Source of the DNA: JBILVQ01 sp044370375
GTDB taxonomy: Bacteria; Bacteroidota; Bacteroidia; UBA4408
Assembly: GCA_044370375.1 (NCBI GenBank)
Contig: JBILVQ010000154.1
Coordinates: forward strand, 1 to 7,173
Length of the DNA stretch: 7,173 nt
Direction of reading: 5' to 3'
Each line of letters opens with the position of its first letter. The first letter of the stretch is position 1. The notes beneath the pieces were generated by a model that worked only from the letters and a program-made list of their open reading frames with translations, was not told the DNA's origin and did no database searches. The position numbers and the translations under genes were made by a program. Below, in pieces: positions 1 to 5,455 of the stretch.

Positions 1-470
1 ATAATAGAGTCTTAATAGGGCAAAAATTCATTTTGCATAATTACCGTGGAAAAGGCCTAATCCAAATTGCAAGCGACTTATTAGAGTTGAACAATGCATC
101 TAAGTATGACATGTATCTTGCTACTGCCAAAACAAATAATCAAAAGAGCATTAATTTTTTAAATAGACACGGTTACATAAAAATTTATGAAGACCAAGAA
201 CGTTTTTATTACATGAAACAATTTATATTTAGTGTTAAATACATTAACTCCATTCAGATTCAATATGAAGATGAGCATGTTTTCCTAATAAGAAAAGCTG
301 AATATTCAGATTTAATTGAAGTCAATAAAATTATGTCACTTAACAACTATAATAATATCCCAGATTTAAGCTATGGATTTCTAACTAATACATACACTGT
401 TGCAGAATTAGAGCTTATAACATCTAAAAATGAATTGATGATAATCGAGAAATTAAATGCCAGCCCCTAA
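1..470 (+). CDS. GNAT family N-acetyltransferase, 5' end outside window, 3' end apparently truncated by repeat A1
   Basis: The reading frame is open from the left edge (first full codon at base 3), so the true start lies upstream. The TTG at 33 falls inside the acetyl-CoA-binding motif and is not a credible start. Visible GNAT features are a YRGKG pyrophosphate-binding loop (bases 42-56), then a strand reading YLATAKTNNQKSINFL and RHGY, the usual N..S..F...GF end of a GNAT domain. GNAT enzymes move an acyl group from acyl-CoA to an amine; the substrate cannot be told here. After a linker, the segment FLIRKAEYSDLIEVNKIM ... GFL...AELELI...NELMIIEK looks like the first strands and helices of a second GNAT domain, which stops abruptly. 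The last residues (NASP) and the TAA lie in sequence shared with the left edge of repeat A2, so the element probably replaced the original 3' end. The GNAT call is fairly sure; the tandem-domain and truncation reading is inference. Confidence 0.72.
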   Translation, partial: NRVLIGQKFILHNYRGKGLIQIASDLLELNNASKYDMYLATAKTNNQKSINFLNRHGYIKIYEDQERFYYMKQFIFSVKYINSIQIQYEDEHVFLIRKAEYSDLIEVNKIMSLNNYNNIPDLSYGFLTNTYTVAELELITSKNELMIIEKLNASP

Positions 471-489
471 AACATTTAGCCTCATAGCC

Positions 490-560
490 AAAAATGCCCC
501 TCCCGACCCATGTCGGGAAAGCCCTACCGAAAGCCACCGGTATGAGAGGGGCATTTTTGT
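490..560 (+). terminator. Branched intrinsic-terminator-like hairpin in A1
   Basis: A perfect 13-bp outer stem (AAAAATGCCCCTC at 490-502, complement at 546-558) ends in a T run and encloses two smaller hairpins: CCCGAC/GTCGGG (502-507 and 512-517) and TACCG/CGGTA (525-529 and 538-542). The A tract on the left and T tract on the right would let it work in both directions. It begins 20 bases after the GNAT stop codon, the right place to end that transcript. Element copies A2 and A3 keep the same architecture. Confidence 0.75.
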
Positions 561-756
561 TCTATTCGGTGTTGACTGAAACCTACGCCTTGCACTGGAA
601 ATGCTGGGTAATATTAAGGATGGCTTTTGCGCATATCCAAAAACCCACCTGATGTTCAGCCGGATTCAGTTTATCCAGGCTCCCAAAAAAACCTGCGGGT
701 GGCTTTCTGGGCTCTGATCGCCATAGGCCTCCATGAAATTTTTTTCTCAAATTAAA

Positions 757-787
757 TTTGAAAGAAGCTTGTTTTGTATTATTTTTG
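757..787 (+). promoter_or_regulatory. Outward Bacteroidota-type promoter in A1
   Basis: TTTG (757-760), 19 bases, then TATTTTTG (780-787) fits the Bacteroidota primary sigma-factor pattern TTTG-N19-TAnnTTTG exactly. The TTTG is the right arm of the TCAAATTAAATTTGA palindrome. The same two boxes with the same 19-base gap recur in A2 and A3, while the first half of the spacer differs. It points toward the glycosyltransferase-like gene at 884. Confidence 0.65.
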
Positions 788-804
788 TTAGAAAGGATTA
801 ACAG

Positions 805-834
805 ATGAATGTGAAAGGTTTTTTCACAGTCTGA
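805..834 (+). CDS. Possible 9-codon leader ORF in A1 (MNVKGFFTV)
   Basis: ATG at 805 lies 7 bases after TAGAAAGGA (789-797), which matches the complement of the extended 3' tail of 16S rRNA (TCCTTTCTA in known Bacteroidota-type ends). That is an unusually strong ribosome site for this phylum. The frame ends in TGA at 832-834, just before the element's right boundary. Copy A2 encodes MNVEGFFTV with the same stop; A3 encodes MNVGGFFTV but lacks the stop. The region also forms a small GTGAAA/TTTCAC hairpin, so conservation may reflect structure rather than translation. Coding status is unproven. Confidence 0.3.
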   Translation: MNVKGFFTV

Positions 835-883
835 CGTTATGAACAAAGCAGCATCAAAAACTGGTGACAAAAAATTGAGAAAA

Positions 884-2704
884 ATGAAAAAAATAATTCG
901 AAGATTGAATAATAATAAAAGTATAGTCCTAACCATACTTTTGGCTTTTGTTTTTAGGACAATTTATGGTCTATGTATAAATTTTGCAGAAGTAAATACA
1001 TTGTACTTACAAGATTATACCCAAATATATTGACTTGGACTTAAATTTTATACAACTAAAATCTGGCCTTATTGGGGACCTGATATTACTTATACTGCTT
1101 CTCAAATACCAGGAGCATTACAAGGATTATTAGTTGGATTACCACTATTTGCAACAGAACTTAAAGAAGCACCTTTTGTGTTGTTAAATATTTTATCCAC
1201 ATTGTCATTGGCGTTTTTTGCTTGGTACATCACAAAAAGGATAACTGATATTCCTAAATGGTTTGTTTATTTATGGTTGCTTACGGCACCATGGACAGTA
1301 AATTATAGCACCACAATTATAAATCCATCATATGTCTTAGCTCCAGCAATAATTTTCTTTGTTAGTATAATTGAATTAATGCCAATTTATAAAGAGAAAA
1401 TTCTTTCGATTAATTTTTCGTATTTTTTAATTGGGCTATCCTTAGGGTGGATTCTTCAAATTCATATGTCATGGGTTTTATTACCCTTCTATTTATTAGT
1501 GTCTTTTTATTTTCTAATAAAAACAAAAAAAATCAAAATTATTTTTTCTGGATTATTTTTTTTTGTAATTGGCTTTGTTTTAATAATGTCTACTTTTCTT
1601 CCAACAATACTAAAATATGGTTTTGTTACAGGGGATTCAGAATCAGCAATTGTCTTTAATATTTCGAATTTTAAAAATATCGATGTTATTACTCGTTTTA
1701 TTGCATTTAGTACTTATGAAGTGCGTCATTTTATTGCGGGTGGTTTTACTGGAGAAAAAGCATTGCTATTAAATAATTTATGGGCTGCACCCATCATTTT
1801 GATTTTGTTTATTGTTGGCATTTTGCAAATAATATATTATCTGACTTTTTTCTTTAGAAAAACATCTCATTCTGAATTTAAATATGTTAAATTATTTACT
1901 ATTAGTTCTATATTAGTTACCTACATAAGTTATTTGTTTGCTGTTAGAGATGTAGCTTCATATACTTTCTATTTGTTATTACCAGTGTCCTTTTGGTTTT
2001 CATTTTATTGCATCGAATATTTGTTTAAGAAATCAATTTGGAAGAAAATAGCTGTCGTTATGTTATTTTTTGGATTTATATATCATATTGTTTTAGCAAA
2101 AGAATATTATCCAACAAATTCATTGTATTCAAAGGGCAAGGTCCTAGATCTAGCAATTAGAAATAAAGATTCAAGAATATTTGCATATAGGCGAATTGCA
2201 AATTGGGAAAAAAGAGAAAGGGAAAAATACTGGAAAAAGAATATAGTAAACAAAGAATCAAATAATATGCTTTCATTTTCTAATAGTTTTGATGACTATC
2301 CTCCTGAAATTATTCCAGAATCCACAAATTCTAATTATTGTGTAAGCAAGCCATATTCCTGTCAAGTTGATTCTATAAATCCATTCAGTTTAGGTTTTTC
2401 AATTCAATTAAACGAAATAAGAGACAAAAGAAGGGTTACAATAACAATGATGAGAAAATATTCAGAAATTAATGATTGTTTACTTTCACTTTCAATTAGT
2501 AATAATGAAAAATCATTATTTTGGTCAGGAGATCATATTTGTAATGATAGTATACACTTAAATAAATGGAGCAAATTTTCTCTTACAAAAGAGATTCCTG
2601 AGATTATTGATCCATCAGCAAAATTGGGAATTTATGTCTGGCAGCCAACAGCAAATAGCAAATCACATGTTCAAATCGATGATTTTAAAATTGATTTTGA
2701 ATAA
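884..2704 (+). pseudogene. Polytopic membrane protein, probable GT-C-type glycosyltransferase, split by an in-frame TGA
   Basis: One continuous reading frame except for TGA at 1031-1033 (codon 50). Codons 1-49 hold a basic N-terminus, a first membrane segment (IVLTILLAFVFRTIYG) and QDYTQIY. After the stop the frame goes on with LGLKFYTTKIWPYWGP and SQIPGALQGLLVGLP, then many hydrophobic helices, and a soluble C-terminal domain from about base 2100. That domain ends with KLGIYVWQP...HVQIDDFKIDFE, which looks like a beta-sandwich. The layout (acidic first loop after TM1, 8 or more helices, extracytoplasmic C-terminal domain) is that of GT-C enzymes, which transfer sugars from lipid-phosphate donors at the membrane; the acidic residue in QDYTQIY may be the catalytic site. 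A single TTA-to-TGA change would explain the stop. ATG 884 is preferred to ATG 839, which sits on the edge of repeat A1. The gene is markedly AT-rich with no evident Shine-Dalgarno site. The frame beyond the stop is intact, so decay is recent or the base is a sequencing error. Family call is moderate. Confidence 0.6.
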
Positions 2705-2739
2705 TAGAAATTGATGGTAATGCTGCCCTGTGCATAACA

Positions 2740-2827
2740 TCGCATAAGAAAAATTTCGCTTAAATATTAGAAGCTAGGCTTACGCCATCGCTGTAGGTTT
2801 AGGGTAAGCGAAACTTCTCCTATGCGA
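2740..2827. repeat. Long imperfect palindrome at the left of element B
   Basis: The 21-base arm at 2740-2760 (TCGCATAAGAAAAATTTCGCT) pairs with 2807-2827 at 18 of 21 positions; the three differences are A/G transitions that would be G-U pairs in one RNA strand. Inside, GCTTAC (2778-2783) and GTAAGC (2804-2809) offer an alternative stem. It starts 36 bases after the glycosyltransferase stop codon, so it may fold at that transcript's 3' end. It lacks a clean T tract, so a terminator role is uncertain. Confidence 0.7.
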
Positions 2828-3118
2828 GGCACGTCAAGCTGTGAAATAACCTCGCTTCTTCCTTAGAATAAAAAAAACATCGTCCTAAAATTCCTTATCG
2901 TTGAATTAGGTGCATTTTAGCGAGGACAAAAATTTGGACTTATTGATGTTTCTCAAAATTCAACATCCCCCATAGCTCATTTAAATCAAGCCATTTTGTA
3001 TAAAACCGGAGAAGCCTTTTGTAATTTGGCTTCCAGGCACTCAATTTTTTATGGGGCTGTATCGGCCCTCCCTGTAAAGTAAAATTACAAAACAGATCAC
3101 TTTGCCCCAAGAAATTAG

Positions 3119-3183
3119 CCGTTTGGAATCGTTTGTTATCCGTTTGGAAACGGATGGAAGCGTTTGGAAGCGATTCCAAACGG
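3119..3183. repeat. CGTTTGGAA repeat cluster within a 13-bp perfect inverted repeat
   Basis: CCGTTTGGAATCG (3119-3131) and its exact complement CGATTCCAAACGG (3171-3183) bracket further direct copies of CGTTTGGAA at 3141 and 3161 and a partial CGTTTG at 3130. ATCCGT/ACGGAT gives an inner stem. The set can form alternative hairpins. Unit spacing is irregular (10 to 20 bases) and there are no spacers of constant length, so it is not a CRISPR. Confidence 0.8.
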
Positions 3184-3318
3184 ATAGCGGAGGGTTGGTC
3201 TGATTATTATTTTGCTTAAATTTGAATCATAATATGAAAATGCGCCATGGGGATATTTTTGGGTTGCGGGTGTAAATGAGTTAGCGGCAACCATAAAGAC
3301 GACAACAACACAACGACA

Positions 3319-4158
3319 ATGAAAAAAATACTCATCACATTTATTAACCTAACATTTTGCATTATTGCATTTGGACAGGACAAAATTGAAAAAGCAACAT
3401 CTGCTATTGTTGACGAAGGAAAACAACTTTACAAGTCAGAAATGGCTTCTTGGTATGGGACAGACATTTTTTTAGAAAAATTTGGCGACCGAAGAGAAAA
3501 TATTGGTGGTTATTTTTCATATACCAACAATGGTGTTTCAAAGTGTATCTTTTTTTCAAAATCCGAAACTCCAAAAGTTATTGGAACTATTTCCTTTGAC
3601 AGCACCTACAATGTAAATACTGCAAAAGCAGACGGCTCAGAAAGAGATTTCACAACTAACGAACTTGACCTCTATACTATTCGAAAAATTGCATTAGCCG
3701 AAATTAACTCAGACACTTTATTTAAGACTTATAAAAACACCAATCTTAATTTAATACCTCTCATAGACAAGGGCGAAAAGAAAGTATATGTGTTAACCGG
3801 ACCAAAAAATAATGGAGTGGTAATTATTGGCAACGACTATTTATTAACTTTTGACAAAAAAAATAATCTGATAAAAAAGAAACAGTTACATAAGAATATT
3901 ATTCCTATAAAATACACTGAGGAAAAAGACGAAGCAGTGACTATGCACACACATTTAAAAGAAACTGGAGACTATATCACTGCAACAGACATTTGCACAC
4001 TTTTACTTTATGAGAAATTTGCAAAATGGAAACAACATATTGTAATTTCAGAAGACTACGTTTGTATGTGGGACTGCGAGACAGATCAACTTGTAACCTT
4101 GACAAAAAAAGCATGGGACAATATATATAAAGACCAAGAAAAACGTAGAAAAAATTAG
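3319..4158 (+). CDS. Secreted protein of unknown function with a JAMM/RadC-like H-T-H...D segment
   Basis: 279 residues. An N-terminal signal peptide (KK, hydrophobic ITFINLTFCIIAFG, cut near G19-Q20) points to export. The body is a soluble domain rich in beta strands (GGYFSYTNNG, KCIFFSK, KVIGTISFDSTY, KKVYVLTGPKNNGVVIIG). Near the C-terminus, H210-T-H212, then eight residues, then T221-A-T-D224, followed by a helix and QHIVISEDYVCMWD. This order resembles the JAMM/MPN metallopeptidase core HxH-x7-S-x2-D and the matching RadC region, with one extra loop residue and Thr for Ser. The upstream catalytic Glu is not obvious, so an inactive fold or a chance match is possible. Start ATG 3319 follows a purine-rich AACAACACAACGACA leader with no Shine-Dalgarno site, usual for Bacteroidota. 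It stands alone between element B and repeat A2. I do not recognise a named family. Confidence 0.85.
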   Translation: MKKILITFINLTFCIIAFGQDKIEKATSAIVDEGKQLYKSEMASWYGTDIFLEKFGDRRENIGGYFSYTNNGVSKCIFFSKSETPKVIGTISFDSTYNVNTAKADGSERDFTTNELDLYTIRKIALAEINSDTLFKTYKNTNLNLIPLIDKGEKKVYVLTGPKNNGVVIIGNDYLLTFDKKNNLIKKKQLHKNIIPIKYTEEKDEAVTMHTHLKETGDYITATDICTLLLYEKFAKWKQHIVISEDYVCMWDCETDQLVTLTKKAWDNIYKDQEKRRKN

Positions 4159-4201
4159 ACCAACAAAGAATGGCAGCCTATAACATTTAGCCGAGTAGAC
4201 G

Positions 4202-4268
4202 AAAAAACCCCTCCCGACCCATGTCGGGAAAGCACTCCCGAAAGCTTTCGGGAATATGGGGCTTTTTT
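4202..4268 (+). terminator. Branched intrinsic-terminator-like hairpin in A2
   Basis: The outer stem pairs AAAAAA and CCCC (4202-4211) with GGGG and TTTTTT (4258-4268), leaving one bulged C. It encloses CCCGAC/GTCGGG (4213-4218 and 4223-4228) and a perfect 18-base palindrome TCCCGAAAGCTTTCGGGA (4236-4253). It lies 43 bases after the upstream stop codon and ends in a T run. Confidence 0.75.
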
Positions 4269-4452
4269 ATTCCATTCGGTGTTGACTGAAACCTAGGCCT
4301 TGCACCGGAAACGCTTGGGTACTATTTAGCGAGCCATTTGTGCTAATTCAAAAACCGCACCTGATGTTCATCCGGAATCAGTTCATCCTGGCTCCCAAAA
4401 AAACCTGTACACGGCTTTCAGGGTCCATGGAAATAATTTTTCTCAAATTTAA

Positions 4453-4483
4453 TTTGGTAGATGCTTTTTTTGTATTATTTTTG
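4453..4483 (+). promoter_or_regulatory. Outward Bacteroidota-type promoter in A2
   Basis: TTTG (4453-4456), 19 bases, TATTTTTG (4476-4483): the same boxes and spacing as in A1 and A3, although the spacer's first half is different. It points to the toxin-antitoxin pair that starts at 4607. Confidence 0.65.
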
Positions 4484-4500
4484 TTAGAAAGGATTTACAA

Positions 4501-4530
4501 ATGAATGTGGAAGGTTTTTTCACAGTCTGA
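4501..4530 (+). CDS. Possible 9-codon leader ORF in A2 (MNVEGFFTV)
   Basis: ATG 4501 follows TAGAAAGGA (4485-4493) by 7 bases; the frame ends with TGA at 4528-4530 at the element's right edge. Relative to A1 only codon 4 differs (GAA for AAA). Translation is unproven; the stretch also forms a small hairpin. Confidence 0.3.
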   Translation: MNVEGFFTV

Positions 4531-4585
4531 CGTAATGCGTAATTAGCCCGACACCGAAAAATTTTAGACATTTTGATAACTTCTT

Positions 4586-4602
4586 TAAATTTTGTAAATT
4601 TA
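4586..4602. promoter_or_regulatory. Candidate autoregulatory operator of the toxin-antitoxin pair
   Basis: TAAATTTTGTAAATTTA is a perfect inverted repeat with 7-base arms and a 3-base centre, ending 4 bases before the antitoxin ATG. Type II antitoxins commonly repress their own operon from such a site. The region is very AT-rich, so chance is a real alternative, and the antitoxin shows no evident DNA-binding fold. Confidence 0.35.
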
Positions 4603-4606
4603 CAGA

Positions 4607-4786
4607 ATGAAAAAATCGACAATCATACAAACACTAAATGAGCTTCCTAAAGAATTCGATCTTGACGACTTTCTTGAGCGACTAATTGTAATTGAGAAAA
4701 TTGACGAAGGCATGGAAGAAGCTAAGACTGGTAAAACCATAAAGCATGACAAGGTAAAAAAAATGGTTGCTAAATGGCACAAATAA
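4607..4786 (+). CDS. Small antitoxin partner of the RelE/ParE toxin
   Basis: 59 residues, acidic in the middle (EFDLDDFLERLIVIEKIDEGMEEA) and basic at the end (KHDKVKKMVAKWHK). The amphipathic segments suggest a helical protein that wraps its toxin; no Arc-type or helix-turn-helix DNA-binding motif stands out. The LPKEFDLDDFLERLIVIEKIDEGMEEAK pattern, split here as LPKEFDLDDFLERL plus IVIEKIDEGMEEAK, resembles small proteins often paired with RelE/ParE toxins in Bacteroidota. The last 13 bases overlap the toxin gene (start at 4774), the usual translational coupling of type II pairs. The start follows TTTACAGA without a Shine-Dalgarno site. The antitoxin role is inferred mainly from gene order and size. 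Confidence 0.75.
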   Translation: MKKSTIIQTLNELPKEFDLDDFLERLIVIEKIDEGMEEAKTGKTIKHDKVKKMVAKWHK

Positions 4787-5055
4787 GCTGGACAAAAAAA
4801 TCGTTGAATGACTTAAAAGCAATTAACGATTATATATCTCTTGACTCCACTTTTTACGCTAAGCGTTTTATTGCTATACTCATTTATCGTGTTGACCAAC
4901 TAATTGAATTTCCCGAATCCGGACGAATTGTTCCAGAAAAAAACTTAACTGAAATCCGAGAAATAATTGAAGGAAATTACAGAATTTTTTACCGACTCCA
5001 AGGAGAAGTCATTACCATTCTTAGAATTCATAATTCCGCAAGGAAAATTAAATAA
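4774..5055 (+). CDS. RelE/ParE family toxin
   Basis: 93 residues with the full pattern of the family: ISWTKKSLNDLKAINDYIS at the N-terminus, two helices, FPESGR (residues 46-51), IREIIEGNYRIFYR (61-74) and a C-terminal IHNSAR (85-90). RelE members cut mRNA on the ribosome and ParE members poison DNA gyrase; FPESGR and the HxxR end occur in both, so the target cannot be decided here, although the overall pattern is nearer the ParE-like branch. It overlaps the upstream antitoxin gene by 13 bases in another frame. The pair sits between repeats A2 and A3, so the whole module is bounded by direct repeats. Length and motifs are intact, so it is probably functional. Confidence 0.9.
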   Translation: MAQISWTKKSLNDLKAINDYISLDSTFYAKRFIAILIYRVDQLIEFPESGRIVPEKNLTEIREIIEGNYRIFYRLQGEVITILRIHNSARKIK

Positions 5056-5137
5056 AACAAAATTTCAAGACTTGACAACCAGACACAAAGAAAAGCTGCG
5101 TGTGGCTATCAACGCATAACATTTAGCCTCGCATCCG

Positions 5138-5204
5138 AAAAAGCCCCTCTCGACCCATGTCGGGAAAGCCCTCCCGAAAGCTTTAGGGATGATAGGGGCT
5201 TTTT
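5138..5204 (+). terminator. Branched intrinsic-terminator-like hairpin in A3
   Basis: A perfect 11-bp outer stem, AAAAAGCCCCT (5138-5148) with AGGGGCTTTTT (5194-5204), encloses CTCGAC/GTCGGG and TCCC/AGGGA hairpins, one of which has a mismatch compared with A2. It is placed to end the toxin-antitoxin transcript. Confidence 0.78.
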
Positions 5205-5360
5205 GTTCCATTCGGTGTTGACTGAAACCTAGGCCTTGCACCGGAAACGCTTGGGTACTATTTAGCGAGCCATTTGTGCTAATTCAAAAACCGCACCTGA
5301 TGTTCATCCGGAATCATTTCATCCAGGCTCCCAAAACTAACCTGAGCGCGGCTTTCCGGG

Positions 5361-5378
5361 CCCCGATCGCTATCGGGG
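5361..5378. repeat. Perfect hairpin CCCCGATCGCTATCGGGG, absent from A2 and decayed in A1
   Basis: A 7-bp stem with a 4-base loop. In A2 the flanking bases are joined directly (CAGGGTCCATGG), so exactly this hairpin is missing. In A1 the matching stretch (about 711-732) is a degraded version. Either it was inserted in A3 and A1, or it was deleted from A2 by slippage at the palindrome. Confidence 0.8.
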
Positions 5379-5407
5379 TCCATGGAAATAATTTTTCTCA
5401 AATTTAA

Positions 5408-5438
5408 TTTGAAGGATAATTGTTTTGTATTATTTTTG
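5408..5438 (+). promoter_or_regulatory. Outward Bacteroidota-type promoter in A3
   Basis: TTTG (5408-5411), 19 bases, TATTTTTG (5431-5438), the same as in A1 and A2. It reads toward the Crp/Fnr-type gene at 5526 and would give a leader of roughly 80 bases. Confidence 0.65.
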
Positions 5439-5455
5439 TTAGAAAGGATTAACAA

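Larger units (their letters stand above)
456..838 (+). repeat. Intergenic repeat element A, copy A1
   Basis: First of three related elements (others at 4169-4535 and about 5115-5490). Parts shared with both others, in order: the left end ACATTTAGCC; a branched hairpin with CCCGACCCATGTCGGG; CATTCGGTGTTGACTGAAA; CACCTGATGTTCA; CCAGGCTCCCAAAA; a TCAAATT-N-AATTTGA palindrome; TATTATTTTTGTTAGAAAGG; and the right end CACAGTCTGACGTTA. The middle of A1 differs clearly from A2 and A3, so it is the oldest or least homogenised copy. No open reading frame in it resembles a transposase. The two ends form a weak imperfect inverted repeat (ATAAC...GTTAT). The left boundary is placed at AATGCCAGCC, which aligns with AATGGCAGCC at A2; the right boundary is where the copies diverge. 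Confidence 0.9.
2721..3290 (+). repeat. Composite intergenic element B (palindrome-rich, non-coding)
   Basis: The 614-base stretch between 2705 and 3318 has no convincing gene. It opens with AATGCTGCC...GCATAACATCG and closes with GAGTTAGCGGCAA about 30 bases before the next ATG. This recalls the outer pattern of the A elements (AATGSCAGCC...ATAACA on the left, GTTA on the right), although the interior is unrelated. It holds a long palindrome (2740-2827), smaller inverted repeats (CCTCGCT 2850-2856 with AGCGAGG 2919-2925; GATGTT 2945-2950 with AACATC 2962-2967; GAAGCC 3011-3016 with GGCTTC 3028-3033) and the CGTTTGGAA cluster at 3119-3183. A TATTTTTG box occurs near 3253, but no TTTG lies at the right distance. 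Treating it as one element is inference from its ends and position. Confidence 0.55.
4169..4535 (+). repeat. Intergenic repeat element A, copy A2
   Basis: It starts 10 bases after the stop of the secreted-protein gene, at AATGGCAGCCTATAACA, and ends at CACAGTCTGACGTAA. Bases 4270-4380 are identical over 111 bp to 5206-5316 in A3, while the flanking parts of the two copies differ more. A2 lacks the 18-bp hairpin present in A3 at 5361-5378. Same orientation as A1 and A3. It carries a branched terminator-like hairpin, a promoter and a mini-ORF, in that order. Confidence 0.92.

Noticed and set aside
456..838. Element A as a canonical integron attC site or an insertion sequence
   Set aside because: The end boxes do not satisfy RYYYAAC/GTTRRRY, the length is well above usual attC sites, no integrase or transposase is present, and no target-site duplication was found at the edges.
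839..883. ATG 839 as start of the glycosyltransferase-like gene
   Set aside because: It lies on the right edge of repeat A1 and would add a polar KAASKTGDKK stretch before the natural MKKIIRRL start at 884.
583..936. Minus-strand open frame across repeat A1, similar to another at 5279-5695 across A3
   Set aside because: The similarity of the two is explained by the DNA repeat itself; the frames run through the hairpin and promoter, overlap real genes, and show no protein-like motifs.
1031..1033. TGA read as Trp (alternative genetic code)
   Set aside because: The Crp/Fnr gene ends at TGA at the normal family end, and no other gene here has internal TGA codons.
1447..1659. Nested plus-strand frame inside the membrane protein gene
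   Set aside because: Out of frame with a clear hydrophobic coding sequence; a shadow of AT-rich DNA.
2940..3179. Minus-strand open frame of 79 codons in element B
   Set aside because: It is built largely from the palindromic CGTTTGGAA region, has no domain-like pattern and no supporting context.
3119..3183. CGTTTGGAA units as a CRISPR array
   Set aside because: Units are 9 bases with irregular spacing and no spacers of even length; an inverted copy is included.
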